61,066 bases of DNA from a virus, in IMG/VR virus record IMGVR_UViG_3300007734_000736, positions 1 to 61,066 of that record. The stretch is one strand, 5' to 3'. The position numbers and the translations under genes are program-made. This document shows, piece after piece, positions 40,225 through 49,451 of the stretch (its first letter is position 1; each line of letters opens with the position of its first letter). The notes beneath the pieces are model-generated. The model was not told where the DNA came from and did not search any database. It saw only the letters and a list, made by a program, of their open reading frames with translations.

Positions 40225-40589
40225 AGCGTCAAATACAATAGGGCTGACGAAAATAGCACAAAATAGGCAGACATCAAAACGTCTGTCTGTGTCATTTTTC
40301 GGAACGTCGGCTTGATAAGTAGCTGTCGATTGAGGTCACCAATGATTGAATCTTGGCGAGCCACAGTTTGGTTTGCCTGGTGATACTGATGATACTTGAG
40401 TTTGTAAGCTTCATTGTATGCTTTGATTGTAGAATCCATAGAAAGAAAGCGCTTGTTCATGGCAACCGCCTGCGCCTTGGTCATCACAACAACGGTGTCG
40501 TTATTTTCCACTCGCTGTATCGGATACACCGATTGCGAGTACGTCAAAAGGCTGTGCAGTAGCAGCAGACTTAACAGCAACGATTTCAT
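40221..40589 (-). CDS. Secreted/membrane lysis-cassette protein (122 residues)
   Basis: Signal-like start MKSLLLSLLLLHSLLTYSQS, a helical middle, and a C-terminal helix VLMSAYFVLFSSALLYL. Could be a spanin partner. It overlaps the upstream coiled-coil gene by 89 bases in another frame. Confidence 0.6.
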   Translation of the reverse strand: MKSLLLSLLLLHSLLTYSQSVYPIQRVENNDTVVVMTKAQAVAMNKRFLSMDSTIKAYNEAYKLKYHQYHQANQTVARQDSIIGDLNRQLLIKPTFRKMTQTDVLMSAYFVLFSSALLYLTL

Positions 40590-40845
40590 CTTGCATGACC
40601 TTTACTTGTTCGACCAATTGTTCTTTCTCCTCTTCGAGCACCTGGATGGTCTCTTTCATTTTGCCAATACTGACCGCCACCTGAGCATCTGCCTTCGCGG
40701 AGACAGCGGCTGCCTTGCGCATCGTTTGATTGGACTTTTCGATTATGAGGTCAACTGGGTCAGCAGACTTCTTCGGAGCTTCCTGCTTTGCGATGATGGC
40801 ACCAGTAGTAATTCCTACTATCAGTATGGCGATTGAGCGTGTCAT
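40501..40845 (-). CDS. i-spanin-like coiled-coil protein (114 residues)
   Basis: N-terminal membrane helix (IAILIVGITTGAIIA), then a long coiled coil (ETIQVLEEEKEQLVEQVKVM). The shape of inner-membrane spanin subunits. Overlapping-gene layout is typical of spanins. Confidence 0.6.
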   Translation of the reverse strand: MTRSIAILIVGITTGAIIAKQEAPKKSADPVDLIIEKSNQTMRKAAAVSAKADAQVAVSIGKMKETIQVLEEEKEQLVEQVKVMQDEIVAVKSAATAQPFDVLAIGVSDTASGK

Positions 40846-41093
40846 TTGGTCTGGATGAGCATTTCGTTTTTAGCACTAGTGTAGGCAAGGGCTGAATCAA
40901 GTCGACGAATATGCTCAACATACTTGTCCACCTTCACCTCAAGCTCTGTGACTCGAGTCTGGCAACGGTCATCTATCTTTCCGTTGGTCATCTTCTGGTC
41001 GACGTAAAGATATCCGATTGCAACAAGTGCAATGAAGGCGATTGCGGCGACCGGGTTCTTTTGGAACTGGTCGAATGAGACAGGCATTTTCAC
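40842..41093 (-). CDS. Membrane-anchored coiled-coil protein (83 residues)
   Basis: One helix (VAAIAFIALVAIGYLYV) and a coiled coil. ATGA overlaps on both sides. Probably part of the lysis cassette. Confidence 0.6.
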   Translation of the reverse strand: MKMPVSFDQFQKNPVAAIAFIALVAIGYLYVDQKMTNGKIDDRCQTRVTELEVKVDKYVEHIRRLDSALAYTSAKNEMLIQTK

Positions 41094-41311
41094 GACTTAG
41101 CAAACTTCTCTATGCCCGAAATGCCAAAGCACCCCAGCGTTACTATAACGAAACTGTTATACACATACTCGTTGAGCGGCAAATGAGTGCCCATGACACC
41201 AGTCACAAGGTCCGTAATCATAACCGCTACCATGACTCCAAACGAAAGCGCGCCAAGCACGTTCTTTTCGTCGTAGTCGTTACTCTTCTTGAAAATCTCC
41301 GTCCATCCCAT
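41090..41311 (-). CDS. Holin candidate (73 residues)
   Basis: ATG 41311 preferred (the alternative start at 41326 would place the promoter element inside the gene). Two membrane helices: LGALSFGVMVAVMITDLVTG and FVIVTLGCFGISGI. Size, topology and place beside spanin-like genes suggest the holin releasing the endolysin encoded at 18993. Confidence 0.6.
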   Translation of the reverse strand: MGWTEIFKKSNDYDEKNVLGALSFGVMVAVMITDLVTGVMGTHLPLNEYVYNSFVIVTLGCFGISGIEKFAKS

Positions 41312-41315
41312 GCAG

Positions 41316-41323
41316 CAAAAATA
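41316..41323 (-). promoter_or_regulatory. TAnnTTTG promoter element (TATTTTTG) for lysis cassette
   Basis: Lies only four bases from the ATG at 41311, so a transcript from it would be nearly leaderless. It is in the 42-base gap between the 1929-residue gene and the holin. Confidence 0.45.
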
Positions 41324-41353
41324 CATGGGCAGAATGGAGATATTCAGCGTGAA

Positions 41354-44300
41354 TTACTCAGGCAATGGGATGTCGTACATGATGTACAACAGCGCATCTT
41401 CATCGTCTCTGAATGAACGAGTTAGGTTCTTCTCTGCGTTGTTTTGCAGGTCGTAGTTCTCGAAATGCTCGCCGTACTGAACGATAGTCTGATACGCCTC
41501 ACGAACCTGGTCAAGTCGCGCGCGTCGATTCGCGCGCTCTGTCTCGCCAAGCTCAACCCACGGCTCGTCATCTTCAAACTTCTGGTCCTTGAGGTTGTAG
41601 TAGAACTGCTGTCCAATGTTGACCGGATAGTCCCTGAACACCAAATTGGTAGACAACTGAATTGCGGTCTCTAGCGGCTTCAAGTCCAAATCTGGGTCTT
41701 CCTTCTTCCGCTCATAAGCCTTGTAAAGTTCGCGACCAATGAAGTCTATGTTGGTAGGAACAAAGTATTGCCGACCTATATACATTGCCTGACCAAGCTT
41801 CTTGGCGAGCCAAGACGCGTCCTTGTTGTCAATGATTGGCTTTCCGTAGTTGTCCTTGCCCTCGATAATATTGTACCAAAGCTTAACAGAAATGTTGGGC
41901 TCGGCAAAGTTTGAAAGAATTGAGTTCAAGCTTTCAGAACGACTGATTCCTTCTCGGCCAAAAATCAACGAAGTGATTTCGTCGTACGGGTCTTCAGAGC
42001 TGATGTTGATGTAGCGAATTGTTCCGTCTGGATTCATGGATATAGGAACCACATTTGAACCCTTCATCCAATCCGGCATCAAGAACGGGACTTCGCGCAT
42101 CTTTGCGGCCAAAATCTTCTCTTCCTCATCGTCAAAGAATGACTTAGCAATGGTCAAGTACCCGATATTGGACATCGTAGCCTGAGTAATCAGGGCAACC
42201 AGTGAGGTCATGCCATCAACAAAGTATGCTTGCCGCTGTGAGGCGGATAGGTTCCCATTGCTTACGGCCTCATTGACATCCGAAATCGCATTTTGAAAGA
42301 CTCCAAAGTAAGACCGGAATGCTTCAAGGCGAAACGAAAGGAAGTCTCCAAAGGGCAGCTTTGAGATTTGGCGGAACGAAGGATGCAAGCGCGACATCGT
42401 TGGGAAGTTCTGCTTGATGCGTTCTGCAGTCATCTTACGAACTTCTTCCTGCTGTTCTGCATTCAGTTCAGCATAGGACTTTCCTTCAGGATTTGATGCA
42501 ATACGCTTGGCGAAGTTTTCACGCTTCGCCAAGTATGCAATCATCTTGGTGTAGTCGTCGATGGCACCATACTGGTATCCTATGCGGGCACCTCTGGTAT
42601 TCATGCGGTTAAGCCAAGACCATGCCTTATTTGGCGGCGTGTCTTGGTACATCTGCATGTAGCTGTTGTTTATCTCGCCAAGAAGACCTGCGTTAATCGA
42701 AGCACTAAGTAGACCATATTGCCCCATTTCTTCAAAGACGGCCTGCGTTTCTGGGTCAAATTCTCCGGTTTTCCACTTCTTGAGTCGGTTACCAAGGTCC
42801 TTAAACAACGTAAGCCCACCCCTAGCGCTGTTGTATGGAAGGACGCCATTGGCAAACAAGAAGTACCATCCTCCCATGATGTTCTTACGCCACGTAGGAA
42901 GGTTGTACAAGACTCGAATCCGACGCAGCTGGAGTAGCTGTTTGTAGTACAGTTTAAGAATCTTGTTGTTTGAATCGTATAGCGGTGTTTGCTGAAACAA
43001 GGACAAAAAGTCATTTGAAACCCACTTCCCGTACATGGGAGACTTGGTTTCGGTCACCTCGGTATAGTCAGAGCGCAGCTTCTCAAGAATCTTGTTGCGA
43101 AGGTCCTTTGACGTGGTTTTGTATGTTTCGCCTACAGGAATTATACCCATTTGCTGTCCGAGCGAAATCATATTGTTTCTGCTGAGCTTTTCTTTCTTTA
43201 GGGCCTGAATGACCGGACGAGGGATGATAAGGGAACTAAGTCCAGAATTCCTTGCGGCCTGGTTAACCCGGTCAACAAGTGTGTATCGCTGAATGATAGA
43301 TGTCAAGTTGGCAACAGTTTGACTGAACTTGACAAATGGGTTTGTCTCCTCGCCCATCAATACACGAAGGCTCTCAGGCAGGTCTCCTCGTTTCCCGAAC
43401 TGCTTAACCGGGACACGAAGCTCTCCAAGCTTTGCCTCGCCAAGCGATTTGTTTCTACCCTGAAGAGCAAGAATTTTGTCTACTCGAGCACGAACGGAGT
43501 CAGAAATTTTCACCCCTTGCTTTCGCTGGATGTAGTCCATGTAGTCGGCCTCATCTGGGTCGTCAATCACGTCTCCCTTCCAGTCCGTAATTTCCTCTCC
43601 ATCGAAGAACATGTTCTCTGCCCGGTCATTGATTTCAAGCTGAATCAAGTCATTTATGGCCTGCTCCTTGAGATTTGTGTCAACCTTGAACTTTGGGTCG
43701 GTAAATAGGCGGTACGTACGAGTGCCATAGTACTGATTTCGAGTCTTGATGGTCTCGCGAAGAACGTCGCTCAGATTGTCAAATGCCGTACTGTTAATCA
43801 AGGTGTCTTGAAGAGTGTCTCGGATAGCAATCAAGATTGAGATTTCCGAAGCAATCTTCTTCTGCGCGTCGGTTCCGTTTCTCAATTCCTTAATGGCCGT
43901 TGCGCGGACGTTATCGTCTTCAGAAAACAAAGCGTCGGTGGTAAGCTTCTCAATTTGAACCTGCTCTTCACGAGGAAGCTTGTTTAGCTGCTTCCTGATG
44001 CGGCTCATGGTCAAAAACAACCGGTTTTCAATTTCAACATTCATTGATTCCGCCACTTCCATGGCTTGAAGAATTGCCTTGGGTATGCCGCGAAGTCGGT
44101 CTGATTTCAAGAACTTTTCGATGCTCAAAAGAACATCGTCTTTGATTTTTCCAATCTTCTTGAAAAGCACCTCGTCAGAGCGGAGCTCGCGCTCATAGGA
44201 GCGCGGCTCCTGGCGACCGGCCATGTTCTCATAGCGCATATCAATCAATGCACCATCGGGCGCAAAAGTGCTCTTGTTTGCGCGTTTGAACCGGTCGGTC

Positions 44301-47143
44301 TGAAGTCGCTTTGACCGGGGAACAGCAGAGATGTTTGCGCCCGTACGAATGGCCTGAGAGACACCGCTCATGTAAGCCGCAATGTCCTTGGCCAGAGCAG
44401 CGTCCTCAAAAATCTGCACACGCTGGCCCGTAAGCTTAGCTACAATGTTGTTCAAAAATGCCTTCATTTCCTCAAGGAAGTTCTTCTCAAAGGTGACCTG
44501 CTCATCGGCTAGGAGTGCGCCAAGGTCAACCATGAATTCCTCAGACTTGTACGCACCGCCGTATCCCGGAGTTTCCCTTTCCTCATATAGGTTAGCGAAG
44601 TCATTAAGCTTTCTTACGTCGCTTTCTTTAAGACGGCGTATAACCAGCTCACGAAGCTGATTGAAGTCAATTTCATTCTTGTCGAAGTGTGAAGCAAATA
44701 CATTGTGCCACACCTCGTGTGCCGCAGTCTTGAATGGATTGTATTGTCCCTTGTATCCAACGCCAGATACGTTCTCCTTTTGAGGAGTAAACATGACAAG
44801 CACTTGGTTACCTGGCTGACGAGTTCCTGCCGGTCCGGAAGTTTGAGTAACACCAAGACTTCCTTTGACATCAAATCCGGTACGACGACCAATTCGGGCA
44901 TATCCTTTGGGACCGAATCCTACACCAAACGTAATAACGTCTGGGGACACTTGCTTGTACGCTTCGTATGCCAGCAATACCTTTTCCATCTCACGGCGCA
45001 GCGATGGAGTTTGAGACTCCATCTCGCGCACATAGATTATGCGGTCGCGAGGCTCTGCCAAATTCAAGAATTCGTTCTTTGCAAAGTCCTCAGTGCCGCC
45101 CTTGATGTATTGTTCAAAGTAGCCTTTCTGCTCTTCTGACAACAACGAAATGGGGTCTTCCGACTCCGCAACCATCTTGCGTATTTCTGCACTTCTACGT
45201 TCCCCTTGTTCTGGAGTTTTTATGACCGTTCCGTCTGGCTGCCTCCCGAATATACGCTTCTCAAGTAAAGTATTGACTATTTCTCTTTGAGCGTCTTGAA
45301 GTACTCGACTTGGAGCAGTCGGCGCTTGGCCTCCTCTTGGCTTGAATACTCCCCCAGGCTCTTGCCCGACTTGCTGAGCACTCTGTACTTCTTGGGCGAC
45401 AGTTTCTGTATCACTTGGCTGTGGTGTTGGTTGTTCTACCTTACGAGACGCAGCAGCGTTATCGTAAATCTGTTGCAGCTGTTGGGCTGCGGAATTGAAC
45501 TGCTCTTCAATAGCAGTGCGCTCGGCCTCTGACAGGTCGGGGTTCTTCTTCAGTACGTCCTGCGCGTTGATGATGTCACCCACAAGCGTGTTTGCCGCAT
45601 CAATCTCCTCATCAGACAATACGCCCAAGAGGTCTTCTTGGATTGTGCGCATGCGAGAGTACTTCTGCTCCACCAGCTGCTGAATCTTGGTGTCGATTGC
45701 TTTGCGCTCTGGGCGACCCTCTTCAATGCGGCTACGCTTGAGGTCCGTTATCTGGTCGTCAATGTTTGCAATCTCTGCGTTGTTTACGGCAAACGTGAGG
45801 TTGCGAATGGCAGAAAGACGACGCTGGTCTTGCTGAGAAGCAAAGTCGATGTAGTCTCGCTCAGGCTGCGTTAGAGCGCTTTCTTTGGCCAGGTTGTATG
45901 CAGTAGATATTCCGGGGGTCAAAACCTCAGCAGCGGCCTCTAATGCGATGTCACGGGGTCTAATCTCCTCGCCAGCTGCAACCTGGCCAGCAGTTTCGCC
46001 ACCAGCACCAAGAGCGGCCTGAACGCCAGCCTCCTTGGCCACCTGTTTTGCTACTTCGCGAGCGGGCTGACGAGCCGCCAGTGCGGGCGCTGCGAAGCGC
46101 CCTCCAACCATACCAGCAACAGCATCAAATGCGGCAACCGGAACGGCCCGCTTCAGTCCCTTTTCACGAGCCTTAGCCATAAGCTTTTCGTCCGCAAAGG
46201 CCTTATTAAGTGCTTCCGGGTCAGTCACATCAACACCGGACTCCACCAGAATCTCGTTGACCTTGTTTCCGTATTCCATCGCCAACGAAGTGGCACCAGA
46301 GAATCCACCCATGGCCCCAACTCCAGCGCCTCCAGCAGCAGTTACTGCGGCAAGCGGTCCGCCAATAGCACCAAGTCCAGCGCCAACACCTGCGCCAGCT
46401 CCTGCGCCAGCAACAGCCCCAGCGATTCCAACCGGAGATGCAGCAACTTGCGATATCAAGCTCTCTGCGCCTGCCCGGATTACATCCAGGATAAAAGAGG
46501 GAGAGCCTGCAAGCGTTCCGGGCGCTGCGGCCAGATAGTCGCTAGGACGCGCAGCATCTCGCTGCTCAATGTAGTTGAGGTACGCAAGGTCTTCAATGCG
46601 CTGTCCAGGGCGGCTGATTCCAGCCATGATTTGGCCGCGTAGACCGCGGGCAACAGCTCGGTTGTACAGTCGCTGAATCTCGTTGGGAGATTCATCTACG
46701 AGAACATCTTTGGGTGCGGCGAATTGAGGCTTGCCCTCAACGGCAGCCTCAAGGCGCGCAAGTGGCTTTTCCTCTTGCAGCGCATGAAAGAACGGATACG
46801 TGTGCTTCTCGTCGGCCTTAAAGGGCGTAGCTCCGTATGCCGAAGTCGGGGACTTCAGCAGCTGGGGGACATCACCAAAGATTGCAGGGACTTCCTTCCT
46901 GGGAGTCTCATACAAATCTTTCCACGAAGAACCCGCAAGAGAATCCTCCGATAGTAATGGAGATTCGCCAGTACTTTTTTTTTTAGGCTCTTCTAGGGCA
47001 GCAGCAGGCTTTCCGAATTCACCAACGAATCGTTGTGAAAACATATCAATGACCTGCTGAGGCTCGTTGTTTGCGCGCATCTTCTGAAGCGCAGCATTGA
47101 GTTTCGCCTGGTCTGCCGGAGATAGAATGAGTTCGTCTTCCAT
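41354..47143 (-). CDS. Giant internal/ejected virion protein with protease-like motif (1929 residues)
   Basis: Layout: an acidic N-terminus; a Gly/Ala-rich hydrophobic stretch (about 233-282, repeated GAGAGAGVGAG) able to insert in membranes; coiled-coil segments (about 440-560); an AAHEVWHNVFASHF motif with H809, E810, H813, which is HExxH-like and suggests a zinc peptidase; then long helical and mixed regions to the end. Such giant proteins follow the tail genes in podovirus-like genomes and are ejected to form a channel or to process host or phage proteins. Whether the protease site is active is unknown. Confidence 0.65.
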   Translation of the reverse strand: MEDELILSPADQAKLNAALQKMRANNEPQQVIDMFSQRFVGEFGKPAAALEEPKKKSTGESPLLSEDSLAGSSWKDLYETPRKEVPAIFGDVPQLLKSPTSAYGATPFKADEKHTYPFFHALQEEKPLARLEAAVEGKPQFAAPKDVLVDESPNEIQRLYNRAVARGLRGQIMAGISRPGQRIEDLAYLNYIEQRDAARPSDYLAAAPGTLAGSPSFILDVIRAGAESLISQVAASPVGIAGAVAGAGAGAGVGAGLGAIGGPLAAVTAAGGAGVGAMGGFSGATSLAMEYGNKVNEILVESGVDVTDPEALNKAFADEKLMAKAREKGLKRAVPVAAFDAVAGMVGGRFAAPALAARQPAREVAKQVAKEAGVQAALGAGGETAGQVAAGEEIRPRDIALEAAAEVLTPGISTAYNLAKESALTQPERDYIDFASQQDQRRLSAIRNLTFAVNNAEIANIDDQITDLKRSRIEEGRPERKAIDTKIQQLVEQKYSRMRTIQEDLLGVLSDEEIDAANTLVGDIINAQDVLKKNPDLSEAERTAIEEQFNSAAQQLQQIYDNAAASRKVEQPTPQPSDTETVAQEVQSAQQVGQEPGGVFKPRGGQAPTAPSRVLQDAQREIVNTLLEKRIFGRQPDGTVIKTPEQGERRSAEIRKMVAESEDPISLLSEEQKGYFEQYIKGGTEDFAKNEFLNLAEPRDRIIYVREMESQTPSLRREMEKVLLAYEAYKQVSPDVITFGVGFGPKGYARIGRRTGFDVKGSLGVTQTSGPAGTRQPGNQVLVMFTPQKENVSGVGYKGQYNPFKTAAHEVWHNVFASHFDKNEIDFNQLRELVIRRLKESDVRKLNDFANLYEERETPGYGGAYKSEEFMVDLGALLADEQVTFEKNFLEEMKAFLNNIVAKLTGQRVQIFEDAALAKDIAAYMSGVSQAIRTGANISAVPRSKRLQTDRFKRANKSTFAPDGALIDMRYENMAGRQEPRSYERELRSDEVLFKKIGKIKDDVLLSIEKFLKSDRLRGIPKAILQAMEVAESMNVEIENRLFLTMSRIRKQLNKLPREEQVQIEKLTTDALFSEDDNVRATAIKELRNGTDAQKKIASEISILIAIRDTLQDTLINSTAFDNLSDVLRETIKTRNQYYGTRTYRLFTDPKFKVDTNLKEQAINDLIQLEINDRAENMFFDGEEITDWKGDVIDDPDEADYMDYIQRKQGVKISDSVRARVDKILALQGRNKSLGEAKLGELRVPVKQFGKRGDLPESLRVLMGEETNPFVKFSQTVANLTSIIQRYTLVDRVNQAARNSGLSSLIIPRPVIQALKKEKLSRNNMISLGQQMGIIPVGETYKTTSKDLRNKILEKLRSDYTEVTETKSPMYGKWVSNDFLSLFQQTPLYDSNNKILKLYYKQLLQLRRIRVLYNLPTWRKNIMGGWYFLFANGVLPYNSARGGLTLFKDLGNRLKKWKTGEFDPETQAVFEEMGQYGLLSASINAGLLGEINNSYMQMYQDTPPNKAWSWLNRMNTRGARIGYQYGAIDDYTKMIAYLAKRENFAKRIASNPEGKSYAELNAEQQEEVRKMTAERIKQNFPTMSRLHPSFRQISKLPFGDFLSFRLEAFRSYFGVFQNAISDVNEAVSNGNLSASQRQAYFVDGMTSLVALITQATMSNIGYLTIAKSFFDDEEEKILAAKMREVPFLMPDWMKGSNVVPISMNPDGTIRYINISSEDPYDEITSLIFGREGISRSESLNSILSNFAEPNISVKLWYNIIEGKDNYGKPIIDNKDASWLAKKLGQAMYIGRQYFVPTNIDFIGRELYKAYERKKEDPDLDLKPLETAIQLSTNLVFRDYPVNIGQQFYYNLKDQKFEDDEPWVELGETERANRRARLDQVREAYQTIVQYGEHFENYDLQNNAEKNLTRSFRDDEDALLYIMYDIPLPE

Positions 47144-47150
47144 GTAATTT

Positions 47151-48569
47151 TTATTGTCCTAAGTAGGTTTGCTTATACTGGTCGTAGTCAAAGTTAAGCA
47201 TGGGGGGCAATCCTTGTGGTTGCTGCAGCTGTTCCCTCATCTCTCTTCCGGCGCGGTTGAACTGCCCAGCAGGACTGTTTGTCCACTCATTGTACGTTTG
47301 ATTCAGCTGTTCAAATGCAGCACGGATTAGGCCTGCCGTCTTAGCATTGCTCAATGAAGACAGAATTTCCTCAGTGGCCGGAATAGCTTCGCTAACGACG
47401 CGCTGCTGACCAGTACCAGTTCGGACGCTGTAAGTGGCAACAAGCATAGGTTCTCCAGCAGCATTGACTCCGGCATAGTTGACCGTATACTTCCTATTGT
47501 TTTCTGGGTCTACATAGCTTGGCTTTTCTCCAGAAACCGGGTAGTTGAATATCAATCCAGCATTCTCCTTGGTCACGCCCGTGGCTACTGGAGCTTTGGT
47601 TTCGCTACCAGGAGCAATCTTTGGTCTCAAAACGGGAACGTCTGAAGCAAAAAGATTGAATACTGGTGCTGGCTTTCCATCAGTTTTCTGTGAGAAGCGC
47701 TGCTGCATAATCAACTTGGCACGATACAGAGCCAACTCCTTGTTGTTCTTCTCGGTCTCCGTTTCGATGTTGTTGCGCAACGAGTTCTCGAGGGCCCTGT
47801 TAACCATTTCCTCAAAGCGATTGAGCGTCTCAATAGACGTCTGGTCGTCAATGTTGGCGATTTTAGAGATGTCTTCAAAAGAATCAGTTAGCGCCCCATC
47901 CTTACGCATCACGTAGGCAAGAGCTTGCTGCTGCTCGTCTTCCGTTAGGCCGTTTGCTGCAAAGTAGTTCTTAGTAATGTCTCTTAGCTTTTTGGAGTCA
48001 AGCTGTCCAGTATTGGAGTCATATATGTCCTGCAGTCCTCCGCCAGAAGAAAGGCGCTCCATGATTGTTGTAGCAATAGCGCCAGGAGTCATTTCCTTGG
48101 CTTGGTAACGAAGGAACTTAGAAAGCGACGGCAGAGAGGATATTGCGGCAGGGATACCAACAGCGTCAACCGGGCGCATGCGGTCTTGCTCAAGCGCCTT
48201 GAGTAGGGTTGCTGGGTCCTTGTACAACGTGGGGTTGGACAAGATAGTAGCCTCTCGGTCATCAAGCTCACGAGTCCAATCAATTGCGTCAGCGGCGAGC
48301 GACTTGTATTGGCTGTAAAGCGCCTGACGTTGCTTTTTGGCCTCAAACGACATATCCCCAGAGGCAAGGTTGTCCTGGAGCTGGTTCCACAACTTCTCTA
48401 CCTCGGGACGTACGCCCTCAGCGATGCGTCCCCTGGTTTGCTGGAACTGATTTAGGTACTCTAGCTTGCGTAGCTCAGACTCTTCACGGCGGGCCTTTGC
48501 TGCCTCATATTGGGCACCAAGGTCCAGCACCGGAAGCTGGGCTACTGGCATGTATTCTGCGTTGCGCAT
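47151..48569 (-). CDS. Internal virion protein (472 residues)
   Basis: Long charged helices (YEAAKARREESELRKLEYL) and low aromatic content. No catalytic motif. Between two probable ejection proteins and overlapping the upstream stop by one base. Confidence 0.55.
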   Translation of the reverse strand: MRNAEYMPVAQLPVLDLGAQYEAAKARREESELRKLEYLNQFQQTRGRIAEGVRPEVEKLWNQLQDNLASGDMSFEAKKQRQALYSQYKSLAADAIDWTRELDDREATILSNPTLYKDPATLLKALEQDRMRPVDAVGIPAAISSLPSLSKFLRYQAKEMTPGAIATTIMERLSSGGGLQDIYDSNTGQLDSKKLRDITKNYFAANGLTEDEQQQALAYVMRKDGALTDSFEDISKIANIDDQTSIETLNRFEEMVNRALENSLRNNIETETEKNNKELALYRAKLIMQQRFSQKTDGKPAPVFNLFASDVPVLRPKIAPGSETKAPVATGVTKENAGLIFNYPVSGEKPSYVDPENNRKYTVNYAGVNAAGEPMLVATYSVRTGTGQQRVVSEAIPATEEILSSLSNAKTAGLIRAAFEQLNQTYNEWTNSPAGQFNRAGREMREQLQQPQGLPPMLNFDYDQYKQTYLGQ

Positions 48570-49432
48570 TACTTGAATTGGCGTTTACTTAGCAAATCAC
48601 GTACAAACTTATGCAGTGCCGAGTTGCCCCCCGCTGATAAGCTTTTGAGTTTCTCGGACTGCTTTGGGTTGAAGATGTACTCTCCGCCAGTCATCTCCGC
48701 AATTTTCTTTCCGTCCTTGATTACGTCAATCGGGTTGGTCTTGTGAGAGAAAGCGCCTGGAGTCTTGATAGCCCCTCCATTTTTAGCCAGTCCAATCTGC
48801 TGAGTGTAGGCGTCGGCATAAGAACCGGCCTCATCGCTTCCAAACTCTCCCACGGTAGAGCCCTTGAGTTTGCCTTTGGTAGTCACTTTACCTTGCTTTT
48901 CTTCTTGGCTCTTGGGACCAATCCCTCCAGCTACTTCAGCAAGGCCGCCAGCAAGCATGCCAAGGCTCGTGAGCGCGCCCTGTCTTGCAGCATCAGCGGC
49001 AGCCATAAGGTTTTGACGCTGAGGCGCGGTACGCGCGCGGCTGGCCATAATGGTATCCGCATCGCTTTGCGCAGAAAGCCGTGCTCCGGTTTCCCCAATG
49101 CCCTGCAAAAGGTTGGCGCTAGTCTCTGCTTCAGTTCTAGCGGCAATCGGTGAGATTGCCTGAACAGCACGCGAGCCACCGGCCTCCTGCGCCGCCTTGA
49201 GGGCGGCTGCAGTAGACCTTGCTGCTGCGTCCGTAGCAAACTGCGCTTGGCTTTCCTGACGAGCGATACGACGACGTGCTGCTTCCGACAGAATAGCTCC
49301 AGATTCGGCCTGGTCCAACTGCGCAAGTTCTCGTCTTGCCTTGCGCTCCTGAAGCATGGAGTAGGCACCTCCGGCGAGTCCGGCCCCCACATTCAGGAGA
49401 CCACCAACTATGAATTTCTTAGGCTTGCCCAT
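48569..49432 (-). CDS. Internal virion protein with GG-type C-terminus (287 residues)
   Basis: N-terminal Gly-rich start (FIVGGLLNVGAGLAGGAYS), an Ala-rich coiled coil, and a C-terminal domain with AKNGGAIKTPGAFSHKTNPI and MTGGEYIFNPKQS. That last pattern recurs in phage virion proteins near tails. Its own promoter TATTTTTG lies at 49437-49444. Confidence 0.6.
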   Translation of the reverse strand: MGKPKKFIVGGLLNVGAGLAGGAYSMLQERKARRELAQLDQAESGAILSEAARRRIARQESQAQFATDAAARSTAAALKAAQEAGGSRAVQAISPIAARTEAETSANLLQGIGETGARLSAQSDADTIMASRARTAPQRQNLMAAADAARQGALTSLGMLAGGLAEVAGGIGPKSQEEKQGKVTTKGKLKGSTVGEFGSDEAGSYADAYTQQIGLAKNGGAIKTPGAFSHKTNPIDVIKDGKKIAEMTGGEYIFNPKQSEKLKSLSAGGNSALHKFVRDLLSKRQFK

Positions 49433-49436
49433 ATTA

Positions 49437-49444
49437 CAAAAATA
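49437..49444 (-). promoter_or_regulatory. Promoter element (TATTTTTG) with upstream TTG
   Basis: A TTG 18 bases upstream of the box on the minus strand, giving a complete -33/-7 pair for the internal-protein genes. Confidence 0.6.
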
Positions 49445-49451
49445 GCGTTTT

